A stretch of DNA of 64,000 bases from Gyromitra esculenta. Its lineage: Eukaryota; Ascomycota; Pezizomycetes; Pezizales; Discinaceae. The notes under the pieces are model-generated. The model saw only the letters and a program-made list of their open reading frames with translations, was not told the DNA's origin and searched no databases. Within the stretch, counting starts at the first letter, position 1, and every line of letters begins with the position of its first letter. The stretch covers positions 1,240,001 to 1,304,000 of the forward strand of contig JBCAML010000020.1 in the NCBI GenBank assembly GCA_038503075.1, written 5' to 3'. The translations under genes and the position numbers were made by a program. Positions 12,001-25,543 of the stretch are shown one piece after another.

Positions 12001-15000
12001 TCGATCTCAATCAAGAATGACGCGCCCCCCCTCTCCCCTTCTGTCCAACCCGCGATTCACTGGCACCGCCGGCTATACCAATATAACACCAACAACAACC
12101 GATAAAGCCTCTAAAGTACTGCAATTGCCTTATCAAGATTGAGCCCCTCATCGTTCTTTTGAGACAAGATATTATTCACACTTGGACCCCACTTGTTTTC
12201 CATAACTAGAACCCCCGCGTTTCAAGTTTTTTTCCGCAGAAAAAATGGAGGCGGAGCCTGAGGAGATAGAGTAGTTTGTTCGCGAGAACAAAAAAAAAAG
12301 AGGGGGCAATAAATACCTCACTCTATACTGCTCGAAACTTTCGTTTTTCGTTTTGATCACCTTCCAACCGATGATCATTATACCAATGGATGCGATATCC
12401 CATCGGGGTGGGTCTGCTGCTGACCAAGACGGACGAATATAGCATCTGCCCTCCAGATGGGAAACATCTACCTAAAAAAGCCTCTATGACTATTAGATGA
12501 CATATAGTTGGGCTGCAAAGAGTAATTGGTTCTCTTGTAATAGATAAACCTCGCTCTTAAAAGACTAAACTATAGATTCCCAACTAACTACATGTATGTA
12601 AGCTATCATACGGAAATATGACGATGCATAAAAAAAAGAGATATGTTTTACATCCGGGTCGTCACAAACACCCTACGGGAATCGCATCCAATGATAATGC
12701 CAATTTGGAGAAAACTTCCCCCAACATCGCTAAAAAAAAATAAAAAATAAAAAATAAAAATACGGTGTAGTTAAACCAACAATATACTTTGTCGGTTATT
12801 ACTCAGCCGCCCACGGATTTAGCCAATTACGGCACGTAAATTCAGAAAAGATGCAAACGCATGTGATCCAACATTAGAAGCAGCTGATGAATGCATTCCT
12901 TTAGTCCGGAGTTATCAAAGGCCGGAGAATTTCCCGCTGCAAAATAAAAAAAGGGAAACTCATTTGTGAGGAGAGGATTGAGTGGGGGTACCCAAATACG
13001 GGCTGAAGAATGGGGGGGGTGAGGTCATGATACACGATCTGCCCAATGGATAGGGTATGCAGGACCAGAATTGGTAGTTAGGTACGCCTGTGATATCGTA
13101 TTTACGAGCCACCAACAGAAGCACTTGCCACTCTGGATTTCTCTTTGCCGATCTGCTGGGGGGGGCGAGGAACAATTCTCGATAGTTTTCCCCTTGTAAG
13201 AATTCGTTCAACGACGCAAAAAGAAGCTTTCTCCCCTGACATTTCGTGGCCATGCTTGTCAGGCCATCATCACTCGGGATGATTCAGGTTCGAACGTAAC
13301 GTGGATCCTTGGAAAACATCATCGGGATGTGGCGCAGCACTTTGCTTCATCCTGCGCCATCTCTGTTTCCTATGTTTTCTTTTTGCTTTTGGAGAGAGAA
13401 AATATTTCTTTCAAAAAGCAAAGAAAGGAAAGTAAAAGAACACACCAAATATGTCATTCCTCCCGCCAAGTAATATTAGTGACAGTGGCCTGATCTCTCG
13501 GTTTAGACGGTACATCTGTAACATGCGCACAGATGGATGAGTTGTTCGTGTCGAGAGCACTCTTCACGAACTTGCTTAGGATTGTCCTTGTAAAATTATC
13601 GGGGGACTGCCGGGCCCTGTCCGTTGCACTATATGTGTCGGAAAACAGTTTCAATATCGAGGAGAGAGAGTAAATATATCAAGGATGAAGGGGTTTGAGA
13701 GTTCTCCAGTGCGTTGGTACCTAGGAACCTACTACTTCTTAATAAAGTCCTAAAAGAAGTTAGGCGTACGCCCTGACAAACGCACATATGTGCATTGCAA
13801 CTATTACTAGGATGCAGTTAATATATAATCCTTCAAATCAGGATTGCATATATTCGTATTACAATTGGGACTGTTAGGTAAACCCTGATGGTAGCTATTT
13901 CCGGCTCGCATTTTTTCTAAGTGTGAAGTTATGTAACTCTGATACTTTGTTGATCTAGCAACCCCATGCTACCAAGACATAGTTTTACTAATTCGATCAG
14001 CTCGCGTAGCTTTAGATGTATATAATAGTCAATCGTTAAACAATCAGTAACCTTGCAATGGTTACTCGAGTATTACCAAAGTCCAGAACCCTCCAAGGCT
14101 AAATGTATATATGTACACACAAAATTCAAATACCGAGCCACCAATCCCTTTCAGGTCCACAATCGCGAACCGGAGATTATTTACGTGTAACATGAGAAAG
14201 AACCATACGTAACCTCGTTCAACAAGGTATGTACTTAGCGAATTCTCGGAGGAAGCGAAACGATGTGGCGTCCCCGCAGAGGTTGTGAGATAGGGGGCGC
14301 ATGAATAAGTACTTGCACAAAACAGGATGTATCTCGAACGGCCACAAAAACTGCAACAAACGACCTGGCCAGGATATAGCAACAACAATTCGATTTTGAG
14401 CGTAGGTTGCATACTGTTTGTAGCTCGTCGAGAAGGGAGAAAATTGTGGGGGACCTGCATTCATGGGTTGGAACATCGCCAGACTGGGGGAACAAGTAAG
14501 TACCTCAAAACGAAGTGTCTCGGAAATTTGTTTTTGCGCACCTCGAGGTTTCCCCAGTCGACATGCGGCAAGGGTTGAAGCGATCGCAGAGGATGAGCTG
14601 CACAGGGTATCTCGGATATGAAACCGAAACATCCCAGCCTTGGCTATCCTCGAACTCTCGCCGAATGTTGTCTGTATGACTGTCAAGGTTAACATCGCGG
14701 GTTTAGAACTCAAACAAAACAAAACAGATTTCGGGCTATCTCGATTACAAAATGTTGAGTGGATCTGGGTACTGTCTGCAGAGATCCGGTTCGCACCGAT
14801 ATGAGGGTGGCTGAAACCAGCGTCGGAAACACCACCATGTACCCCAGCGGTAGAGCAGAAAACCGAGACACCCATCGCGAATATTGATCCATGATGAAGC
14901 AGACAAGCCACGGCAATTAAGTTATGCGCTAACCACTCTACCAAGCACTGAATGGCCACGAGGATCCCTTGCGATATCCCCGGCCGAACCCTAACCGAAG

Positions 15001-18000
15001 CTCGCTAGAAGCAATTGTAGAACAGCACATCGTATAATGCCTGACTCGGTTTTCTCGCCGCAGTGGCTGGAAGGTCTTTCCTGTAAGCCATGTTTCTCGG
15101 AAATCAGTTAGCACTCCAGAGCTTCCTGAAAAAGAATGACGTGGACAAGTAGTTGTACAGCATATTCTACATAAGCTATCAGTGCATATGTGAAGAGAGG
15201 AGCAGAACAGAATACCAAGTTGAATGTTCTGCGCCACGGCAGAGATGACGCATCCCGTTACCGGTTTTTCCTGAGCTCGATCATATTGGTTGGTTTAGTT
15301 CTGTTCTGTTCCGGCTCACCGCACAAGTATGTTGATTCCATCCGAACATCCAATACCTAATAATATTCTACCCAGCCTGAAAAAAAATATGTTCTTCGAT
15401 AGCACACGTGAGCAGATACATATGCAGTCAACAGCACAGTTGGAACTGATCCTCCAACCATTGCCAGTATGTGGAGATGCGTCGCTTGGCCTCTTCAGAA
15501 GGGTCATATGCGGGAGGGTGGACGTATGAGAGGTCAGAGATTATGATAGGAGGAAGGCCTTCTGGTAATGCACGAAAAAAAACCCCACTTTTCCACATAC
15601 CATACACAGGAACTGGGCGAAAGCCCGCTGGCTAGTAAAGGAACAAGAAAGAAAAAAACACCGCAGATAAAGTAAATGTGTGCCTATAGTAATGTGCCTA
15701 TGTACCGAAGACCATCTAATTCCGGGAAAGCTATCCTTGACTGTGCGCGATTTGCGGAAGGGGTTTGTCGATGATTACTGGTTCCCACCTAGTTAACCGG
15801 TACAGCCTCTTGCGAGATTGTGCATGGCACTATTACCAATCCTTGCCTGTCCAGGCGGCTCTGGCTACGATGCTTCTTTTTTCCCTCTCTTGTTCTCCCT
15901 CTCGATACGATCTGCCATCCCAACTACCGTCAAGGCACGATTCGAAGGGAGAGGGAGGGAATGCATCATATGTTCATGTACTCTGTGCTTGAGAAACACT
16001 CGTCTAGCGTTAGGACGAAAGCTCACAAAAACTATATGTGTTATCCTAATCCGGTATTGCCTCGCGTTCCTATTTGGTTTCATTTGAAGAATCCAGGTAT
16101 CGTTTCCGAAGTTCCGGCGCCTGCATTTGGATGATCCTCTTCGTGTGTATCTTTACTTTACATTATGTACCGGTACTTTTGGAAAAACCTTTAATTCGGG
16201 AGAGAGAGCTTTTTCCATCTCGGCTCATCTTAAAAAACTCCCTAGGGATAAACACTGTCTGATCGCTGGTCACGGTGATTGGTATGATGCGATCTGGAGA
16301 AGGACACGGAGGTCTGGGGGGAGGGTGTATCTTCCCCCATCTAGATGCTGATAGCTGGCGAGAATCACCGCTCCAAAGTAGAAATGGCATGGGGTGAGCC
16401 ACGGTTAGGTAGCCCTATATTAACCACGTCAATTGAATTATCAACAGGGTTCAGCGATCGGTACGCTACAAGGCTGCAGCTGGATGAGAATGAAAAAATA
16501 AATGTGGTGTTAAAACGGGTGTAGGTGAGTGGGAACAGAAACTGTGGTGCCTAGGTCCAGTATTCCATACATGTGTCACGATGCACCTTTTTTCTTCATG
16601 ATTGTCCCCCCCTCAAAAAATACGGATCTCGCAGCCTTCGAATTGGGAAATATGAATATTCTGTTTTAACTAGGGACAGGGCACCCTCGGTCGCTCTTTA
16701 CCGGGCCCTAGTTCCCTGCCCGCGCATTTGCCAGTCCCTGCCCTCCCGCCGTTGGGCGTCTGGCCGGGGGGCCTTGTCTGCTGTTTATCGAAAACCGTTC
16801 TTAGTTATGCACAATGCCCCCAAGTACATTTGCCGAGATTATGAGCGTGACGTTTCCCTTCATTAACAGCATCGTTTGATTCGAAGGAACGGCCAGTCGG
16901 ACTAAAGGAGTCACGATTCAAGTAAAGGCTTCATAGTGGGGTTATAGTGATTGTTTGACACTCGTATTTTGCCTTAAGGACCTTAATCATTACCCCGAGC
17001 ACGTGTGTGAGTGTGTCGACGATAATAATTACCAATCTCGATATATCAGTTTTGTCTTGGCATCACGTACATGAACGATTTCAAAAGTGCGCTGTGCAGA
17101 TAATTAGCTCTCTCTTTCTTATAGCTCTAGCCGGTATATTCAGAGTTCTGCTAGCTACATATAGCAGTCTACTAATAAAACTTATGGTTTAAAATTAGTA
17201 CCGGATCTACTACCGGAAGACTAAAGTAAAGTAGAGACATTAGTGTGTGAGGAACTCAAATAAGTCACACCCGTTTTCGCCCTAAAATCTCATCGCCCGC
17301 GAATATTACCCTTGTAGGAACATTCTCCGGGGCATCGGTTAGCTACACCGGACTCGGTGGACGGCTGCGGTCACAAAAAAAAAGTGATGTGTCGACTGTG
17401 ACTCTGGGGTTTGAAAATCGAGAATCACCAAGATCGATGACAATGATGGGTCCACTATGATAAAAATAAAAAACAAAATGAGGAAAAAGAAAGGAGAGCA
17501 AACCACATTAAAAATAAAAATGTGAGACATGAAAAATGAGCAAGTCCAAAAGTCACTCCACATACAAAATTAGGTGCAACGGGACTTTTGTAATAATCGG
17601 GGCTTCGGATCAGTATCATCCGAACTTTTCGGCTGGCACGCGCGATTGTGATTGTTTTCCAACAACCGGCATCGGCCGCTCTCGAGCTAGATAGATGTAC
17701 CGGTATCATTTAAAAAGTTTCAAACATTCATAACTTTCTGTGTTGATTAGCTCACTTTGATCGAAATTCAAGTTTTTTTTCCCGTGCCTTTCCCCCATCG
17801 CATGAGATACGGACGTGCGACCAAGCGCATCTCTTTGATAGCCGCATTGATTAGAGACCTGCTAGAACCAGAAAATGAGCGAAATGAGGGAAGAAGAAAA
17901 TAAAACTTGGGCTCTAGATAGAAGGAGGGGAAGAAAACTGAGAGATATGTGGTAATTTATCAAAGCTTTCGTTCCATCCATCCACTCTCCGCGGAACCAA

Positions 18001-18800
18001 CAGCAAAACTACTTCGGTCTTGCGCGACGACCGGGCAAGAAAAAAAAACTCGTACCAGTATGACGGAATGATGCATGTCGGCCCCCAAAAAGCAGAAGGT
18101 TGCTGGGGAAATTGCAATGGCTTCTGTTCTGGTTGGTGACCGTTGAAAAAGTGTCCCACGGCAGACGACAGGAAGGAGGATAATCGGAGAGGCGCACGAC
18201 CCACCACCCATCGCATTGCGTCTGACGAAGCTGCAGGTCGACGGCTGTTTTCATCCTGAGAACCCATGTTGTTGTCTATTTTAATTATTTATTTTTGCGG
18301 TGATAAAGTTGAGTACATGGAATAGCAGCAGGCAGAATTTGCCTAGATTTGGTACTTTTCGTTAATTTTCTTGGAGCTCGCGTATTACTCGTGCATCGAT
18401 TGGGAAATTTAAACAATAGAGTAGATGGCTCACTAGAAACTGGGGATCAGATGGGAGGATGAAGGAAAAATATCACGGGCTGAGCCGCTTGCCGAGGGAT
18501 CTATTGCAAGGTCACGCATGCCTGTATCCACGGCAATCGTGAGCCACCACTCATTTTTTATCCCCCACGAATGTAAGTAGGGTACGAACGGGTCTATCGA
18601 TAGATATCGTGTAGTATTGTTCTGCTACTATGATACTAGCTGTGTGAGCTATGCGAGCTGATGGTCCTTTAATTTCTCCAAGTCTACCTACCTACCTCTT
18701 CTGCACATGCTTATTGCGAGCAATCCGTTCAATAAATGACACCGGGCTGAAAAGCCCGTTTGCGGTTCAGCAGAATACTCTAGATTTATAATCGAGTGGT
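9031..18800. other. Long gene-poor region
   Basis: Almost 10 kb on both strands without a credible gene. Open frames are short, overlap on opposite strands and show no domain, signal peptide or consistent splicing. An (AAAAAT)n-like stretch lies near 12730-12762. No rRNA or complete tRNA was recognised. Confidence 0.4.
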
Positions 18801-18849
18801 GAAAGATATAAGATGATTTGTTATAGCTGGAACGGGTTAGGTGTGTGGA

Positions 18850-18886
18850 GTGGATGTGGATGTGGATGTGGATGTGGATGGATGGT
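18850..18886 (+). repeat. TGGATG hexanucleotide microsatellite
   Basis: About five tandem TGGATG units ending in GGATGG. This is a plain short tandem repeat, not a telomere array. Confidence 0.8.
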
Positions 18887-21417
18887 GACCATGACCATCG
18901 GAATCCAGCGACCTCAATTAGGGCTAGGAATCTGGTACCAGATCAGCACGCACTCAGGCACGTTCCCGCCAACCCTGAGTAAACCAGATACCCGTCACGA
19001 TGGGTTTTGCTCCCCTGGCACTGCGATGACATCGATCGTGGCCCTTGAGTTTCGTTCCTGCTGCTGGCTGATGTTTGCTTGGGTGTTTGGAAGGTTTACA
19101 GAACCTAAATGATGGCATCCCTTGCATCACAAATCCATTTTCTTCCCTTTGGTCACGTCAGCAGCGTGGTTGACAGACACGTGGGGCGATGGATAGTCTC
19201 GAGATAGAAAGCGGTCTGTGCACATTTGAGTTTAGCCCGAGAAGCTCGCTGCTCACTCACTTCACTCCACCTCGCTCTCCACCTGATCCGCTTTTGTTGT
19301 TTTTCTCCCCCAGCACACGACGCGCAACCATTCCTTCGCGATCATGGGGAGATCAGGTGGGTGGGGGCCGCGTTGGAGTCGAGTCAGGTCAGCTCGAGTC
19401 AGGTCACATCACGGTCTCGCGTTGCAGCGGTCGGGGTATGGCCGTGGTTTTCCGCCGGCCTCCGTTGTTCTGGATGGTTCTTCTCGTTTGCACGCAACGA
19501 GCAAAGAGCAGAGGCTGGGAGATGACTCGCAACTCCTCCAATTTACGATTGCATGTTGAAGATCTGCTGTGGGATGTGGGCAACGGCGTGCGTTAGGGAC
19601 ATTGTGGCCAATGGGGAGTGTGGAGACACAACACCATCGCTCAACAAGGCTGGTGCTCTGAAAGTGGGACTCGGAGACTTGACCCCAAGCTAGGACGAAA
19701 CGGAATCGAGAAGAGAAGAAGAAAAAAAGGACGGGTCAATACTTTACCGGTAAGCCACCGCGTCCTTGAAATCCTGTCAATCAAAGTAAGATACCCGAAG
19801 CAATACATACATATGGCAGGAACAAGACGAGACGTGCTGGGGGGATCGAGATTCTTCGTAAGATATTGCACAAAGTGGCCAAGGCATCCTGGCGTAACGT
19901 AGGAACGATTGAAATTCTTTGCTGATGATGATGGTGAGTGAGTAACGGCTTGGGCAATCGGTTACACTGTGTTCTATTCATACACCCGCACACTTACATA
20001 CATACATACATACGTGTAGGGTATGTCTGTTTACAAAGGAGCTTTCATCCGGCCACTCATTCGTCATCGTCAGAATCTGATCGCTTAGCCAGTTTCGCTC
20101 GAGGACATTTCTGAACATCAATTGTTCACCGCCCGAGTTCTATTATATCGCCCATCACTACAACTTACTCTACGGGTTTAAGCCTTGTCCCGATTACTCC
20201 ATACTCCACCAGGCAGGCAGGCAGGATGATTCCAAGCCATCACCGCCCCTTATTAGTCCCATCAGAAATCAGAACACTTCCATCCCTTCCCCCACCCTGC
20301 TGCTCTTATAGCCCGGCTCGTCCAGTTTCTCTTCCCCTGTTCCTACCGTTACCTGTCGTCTGTCACCTCGATCCAAGGCACCCCTTCTCAGTGGCTTCCT
20401 CAACCCTGAACCGCTGCACTTGCATCTGCCCTGTCCTGGCATCCATCCATCCATCCATCCACCACAACCTCACATCACACCTCACATCACACCTCACACC
20501 CGCACCCACAGTTCTTTCTTGACCTAGTAATTCAATTCCTCGAATTGAAAAAAATAAATAATATCTCAGAGGCAAGTGTGTAACGTAACGTAGTAACATC
20601 ATCATCGCGTTCACCCAGAGACACGACCAGTCTTGTTCCACGCGCCGGTCTTCTGCCCTTCTTTAACCAGCCAGCCCTCCCCAGTCAACCTTCAACGATC
20701 TCGCAGAGCCAGGCATCCTCGTGCCGTTCAATCAATTCGTCCCAGCACGCCCACCCAACTGCTTGCTTCACGCGCCAACGCGACACCAGACACTAGAAAG
20801 AAGAAAGAAAAAGAAAAAGAAACGTATGTATACCACCAAAAGCAAGTCATCTTCCCAGCGGCCATCATCCCTTCCCCTTCCCCATCTATCCAGTCGATTT
20901 GTCCATCTTCTATTTCGCTTCTGCCCTATTAATTGCTTCCCCAATTCTACGCAAACCTAACCCTACATGCGTGCTCTGGTTGTGGTATCCCTTTCGCATC
21001 GCATCGCATTTGTTCAATTCCTTCTCTGGAGTATGTTCGCGCAATCTGTGTCTGCACCCACCCACACATCCAGGGGGTGGGGGGAAGGGGGGTACATGCC
21101 AAGCCAACACGAGATGGGAGAAAATATCAGACAGCGAAAATTTGATGGATGAAAATAGCCAAAGGTCCCCCCGCTAACATGTTTCGCGAACCTATGGTAG
21201 TAGTGCTTGGAACCAGACCCCCTGAAGTACCCCTGTAACGGTACAGCCACACCCCGCCAACGCTAATCACCAGAGCAACAACCGCGGTATCCCGCCAGAT
21301 CCGTTTTTGCGACGCTCAACGCCCAACGTCCCCACTAGGAAAAGGCAGTTAACCAGTTCTATACAAACTCCCTCGTCCAGTCACTGCCGTCACTGCACAC
21401 CAACGCCCGTTCAGTGC
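18887..21417 (+). other. Upstream region of the medA-like gene
   Basis: CT-rich blocks, CATC repeats near 20441-20460 and CACATCACACCT repeats near 20465-20505. Open frames overlap on both strands without domains. It probably holds the promoter and possibly the distal leader of the gene at 22954. I see no separate gene. Confidence 0.35.
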
Positions 21418-22953
21418 ATGCAGAAAGCAAGTCTATCTCCGAGGTACTCTACATCTGATAGATTAAATTTCGTGCGAGGATTATTTGGGTTTCACACAAC
21501 CACTTCCCGATCACCAAGCATCCCCCCTACAATTACCATACCATAGGTACCCTGGTCACATCCAACCAACCTTTTCGCCGGCAATTATCATTTTTCTCTC
21601 ACACTCAACCCCCCCCAAAGCTGCACAACTCAAGTCACAGGAAAGGACGTGACGAAGGATCCCAACCATCTGGCGCGTAATACATACTGTGTTTTGTTTC
21701 GGAGAAGCGCCCAGCACAACACCTCAGCACCTATCGTGTTCCAGCGACCAGCTTTTGCTTTGCTTGGTGTTCTGGAAAAGCAACCATTTCACCAGAGCTT
21801 CTCTTGCAGGTTATCAGCTGCGCGATTACGCCTGATTATCCATTTGCCTACCAACCATCAAAGGTACTTGTTTTTTTCTCCCTTTCTCCCCCCCTTCGCT
21901 TTCAATCGCCCATTTTTTCCATCAATTTCTTTTGGGACCAAAACGTATTCTTCGTGTGGAGAAACCCTCCATTGTTTGGAGTTTTGGATCTATTTCTCGT
22001 TACCGTTCAGCGCGCGCACTGGTTTGAGGAGTGAGAAGCCTTATCATTTCCCGGCACGCCCCCTCCTGATTTCATCGATCATCTAACCTGTTCCCTGCCT
22101 TACATCACTTTTATTTTATTTTCGTCTTATTTTGGATCTTTTTTGTGATTCGCAAACGAAGCCGTTATTTTTTTTCTTTTCTTTTCTTCTTCGGGGTTTC
22201 GGCACGCATTGGCGGCGTTTGATACGTACTTGGAGCTTGCACCAAAACTGTCTACTTTCCTCTCGTTCTCAGTCAACAGACCGTTTATTGCGTCGCACAT
22301 CGTTTGTCTCCACACTCTAACTTCCCGGCTGCTCATCCATATCACTGCCCTCTTTAGCAACTTTTGTCTTGTTTTTTTTTCTTTTCCTTCGATTGTTATT
22401 CCTCTCGCTCTCAAGTCTCGATCACTCACTCACTCAATCATTCCATCACTCACGCATTTCACACTCGCTCCTTCCTTCCTTCCTTCGCAACTTTTCTAGA
22501 ATTTGCTTTTTTTCCAAGGTGCTTGCCTGCACGGGTGGTTGTCTCTCATTTTTCGAAAGTCATACACATTACATACACACGCCCACACATACATACATAC
22601 ATATACATACATACACACACCAGATACAACTTTCGAGCTAACCAGAAAATTGACCGAGAAAGGTATTCCCAGAAGACTGGGCTCACAGCTGTGTCACGGC
22701 CCAACCACGCGGAAGCAATAGATCTTGATCCTTACGGTAGGCAGGCAAGCAAGCACCAACGCCGTCATAATTTGCACACCACACCCAGCCAACAGTCGCG
22801 GAAAGCAGAAACATAGGTAAGGTAGTAGCAGCATTAGCAGCAGCGCACCTCCACACAAGACAACCGCCGCTCTCTTCGCCGTCACGGTTTTTGACCGCCA
22901 TCCCCTCCCCAGCAGCAGCACTGGCCTATTCATCCAAGTCACACAGACAAGCA
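21418..22953 (+). promoter_or_regulatory. Long ATG-free leader of the medA-like gene
   Basis: No ATG occurs on the plus strand between the one at 21418 and the proposed start codon at 22954, about 1.5 kb. Chance would give roughly twenty. The stretch is rich in CT tracts and has a CATA microsatellite at about 22563-22622. Several GT/AG pairs could be leader introns, for example the GGTAAGG donor near 22815. The pattern fits a very long 5'UTR under selection against upstream starts. The ATG at 21418 itself opens a 42-codon frame that could be an upstream ORF. Long leaders are known for medA in Aspergillus; the extent here is inferred. Confidence 0.55.
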
Positions 22954-25543
22954 ATGTCACACCCGCCCGTCGGAGGGTATAAGGAGGAGCCGGCCACTGA
23001 ACCGGATAACCACCCTCATCAGCAGCATCCGCCGCCACCGCCTTCCGCTGCCTCTTCCCAGCACCCCCAGCACCCCCAGCAGCAACAGCAGCAACAGCAG
23101 CAGCAACAACATCCCCAGCACCCCCAGCACCAGCAACAGCACCCGCGCCCTAGTCTACCTCATCAGCAGCATCCAGGGCAGGCCACCCCGTCATCAAACT
23201 TTCCCTCGCCACATCCTCCCCAACATCAGTCTCCCTTCGCTCAGTCATCTAGCCTTCCTGGTTCTCAACACCCTCATCCTCAAGACATCGCTTACTTCAC
23301 TCAACCCTCCCCTTACGGTACTCCCGGTGGCAGTGGTCCTTCCTATCCGCCTCAAGGTCCGTAGATCCCCTAGATAGATAGACAGCATTCATCCCTACTT
23401 TCGTTGCTTTTCTCCTCCCCTCCCTCCTCCACCTTTATCTTCATCTCCACCTCCCTGTAGCTACAGCTTTCGTAGTTGCACGCTCGAATCATCCTCCCCT
23501 TCTATCGTCCCTCGCTCATCAATCGATCCATCCAACGCGTTTCCCCCAGACGGAAACGGTAATTTGGCTAACCATTATCACAAGTAGCGGAAAATACAGA
23601 TTTGATGGCTGCTCACACAATGAACCGACCACCTTATCCTCCCATCTATCACACCCCTCAGTCAAACTCACCGGCTTCTGTTGCTTCTCCAACTGCGACA
23701 GATCATCGCTCTGTTTACTCACAACAGTCCATGCAAGCACCGCTTTACGGGTATCCGCAGGCATATCCTCCACTGCAAAATGGCCCGCCCACGTACTCAA
23801 ACCAGCCTCCCCACCACAGTCTCACTCAACCGCTACTGATGTCTCAGAGCACCGGTCAGACCATGACCCCCCCTCAGCCCCACCACCAGCACGTTGCCCC
23901 AAATACCTCTGCTGGCTCCAAGATTTCTCAGACACCCATCCACAGAGCATCTCCATCCACCCCATCATCGGGAACTAAGCCCGGAGCTGGAAACTCTGCG
24001 ATAAACCCGAATGCTGCGCCCGGACCCATCCCTGCGACTACCCCGTTGGTCGTGAGACAGGACAATAACGGTGTGCAATGGATAGCCTTCGAGTACTCTC
24101 GCGACAGAGTCAAGATGGAGTACACAATTCGCTGTGATGTAGAATCGGTTAGCGTTGATAACCTTTCCCACGAGTTCAAGACGGAAAACTGCGTGTATCC
24201 CCGTGCTTGTTGTTCTAAAGATCAGTATCGTGGTAACAGGTTGGTCTACGAGACGGAGTGCAACACTGTAGGATGGGCATTGGCAGAGTTGAATCCTTGT
24301 TTGAGGGGAAAGAGAGGGTTGATTCAGAGGGCGGTGGATAGCTGGAGAAACTCGAACCAAGATCCCCGTTTGCGGAGCCGAAGAGTTCGTCGGATGGCTA
24401 AGATCAATAACCGCAAGGCAAACGCGCAAGCTGCTCAGGCCCATCTCGGTGCTGGTTCACCTAGTGTTCACAACGGCGTGCCTTCCAGCAGCGTAGGTCT
24501 TGGGCTCAAAGGATCTGGGCTTGTCTCGAATACGCAACCTCAACTTCACCACCATCATCACCCTGGTACATCCGCCGGACACAATGATTCTCCAACAGCG
24601 TCGAACGGAGAGGAGGACATGGGTTCTATGCTGCACCATCACCATCACCATACCGCGCAAACTCAGTATGGAGTACAGGGTCAAATGGCTTCGACAACTA
24701 GCTCCAGATCTACCTCTGGCCATCTTTCCCCGGCGGTTGGGGGTGAAGAGTTCGGAAATGGACACCATCACCATCAAGCTCCGACTAGCGGAAATGATAT
24801 TCGGCCTCGGCAGGTTTTCCACGGCTATCCTACTTCTTACCCGTCTGAGAACATCGGAGGAGCTTCTATGCCACCCTCCATGCATGACAGTATGGATCCT
24901 ATGGGCCCTTCGTCAAACACACCCACTGCCGTAACTGCCTCTACTCCCCCAAACAACACGTCACTCTTTGGCGATATTCCCGATCATAAACGCCGGAAAT
25001 TCATTCTTGTTGACGACCCACACCGTGGTTCGCGCGTGCGCGTGCGCGTGATGCTCGACCAGGTTCACATGCAGGAGATTCCAGATTCGTATCGTAAATC
25101 TAACTCGGTATACCCACGTTCCTTCATGGCGTCTCAGATGGAAGACGATTCGCAGACGGAAACGCAGACCCAGATTATCGTTCCCATGCTCGATGGATCA
25201 AGCATGACGGTCTCTCCACCACCCCCGTCGGGCTTGAAAAGGAAGAAGGAGTTGGATTTGAACGAGTTGGGATACAGGATGTCCTGGAGTCAGTCAAGGG
25301 TGTTTGCAGGGAGGACCATGTTTCTGCAGCGAGCTCGTAAGTCCCGGCGATCTTCCCGTGGCGCCGTGGATGAGTTCTAATTTCGTTGTTGCAGTCGACG
25401 CTTACCGAAACAAGATGCGGAGTAGTATGATGGCTGCCGGAACAGATGTAACCACCTCTGCACCTCACCTCGAGACACGAGCCGGCAAAAGAAAATGGCT
25501 AGAGAGAAACCGTCGATCGAAACCATCATCACCTTCATCGTAA
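22954..25543 (+). CDS. medA: MedA/Acon-3-type developmental regulator
   Basis: Predicted exons 22954-23356, 23600-25336 and 25395-25543 encode 762 aa with frame kept at each junction. Intron 1 has a GGCTAACC branch site; an alternative in-phase acceptor lies at 23584. The start is the first ATG after a 1.5-kb ATG-free leader. Residues ~36-75 are Gln/His/Pro-rich from a CAG/CAA run. The family's conserved domain (DUF8032-like) spans about 285-400: FEYSRDRVKMEYTIRC, NCVYPRAC, GWALAELNPCLRGKRGLIQR, SWRNS. A second conserved block lies at about 598-643 (KRRKFILVDDPHRGSRVRVR) and a third at about 688-725 (NELGYRMSWSQSRVFAGR, then LQRALDAYRNK), rejoined across intron 2. Histidine runs occur in the middle. 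MedA proteins are nuclear regulators of conidiophore development, adherence and virulence traits; targets here cannot be read from sequence. Confidence 0.88.

Noticed and set aside
12960..13253. 97-codon minus-strand open frame
   Set aside because: Reads moderately like protein, but has no domain, no promoter-like context and no homologue I recognise.
14780..14960. tRNA- or SINE-like A box (TGGTAGAGTGGTTAGCGC on the minus strand) with a weak B-box-like GTGCGAACCGG downstream
   Set aside because: No acceptor or anticodon stem can be folded and the boxes are about 150 bp apart. One sequence is not enough to call a SINE.
14219..15237. Two long minus-strand open frames (246 and 99 codons)
   Set aside because: Composition is Cys/Ser-rich without domain or hydrophobic core. 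Overlapping frames exist on both strands and no splice signals join them.
19189..19596. 135-codon open frame upstream of medA
   Set aside because: Overlaps two other plus-strand frames of similar length, with low-complexity Ser/Arg composition. More likely leader or promoter DNA.
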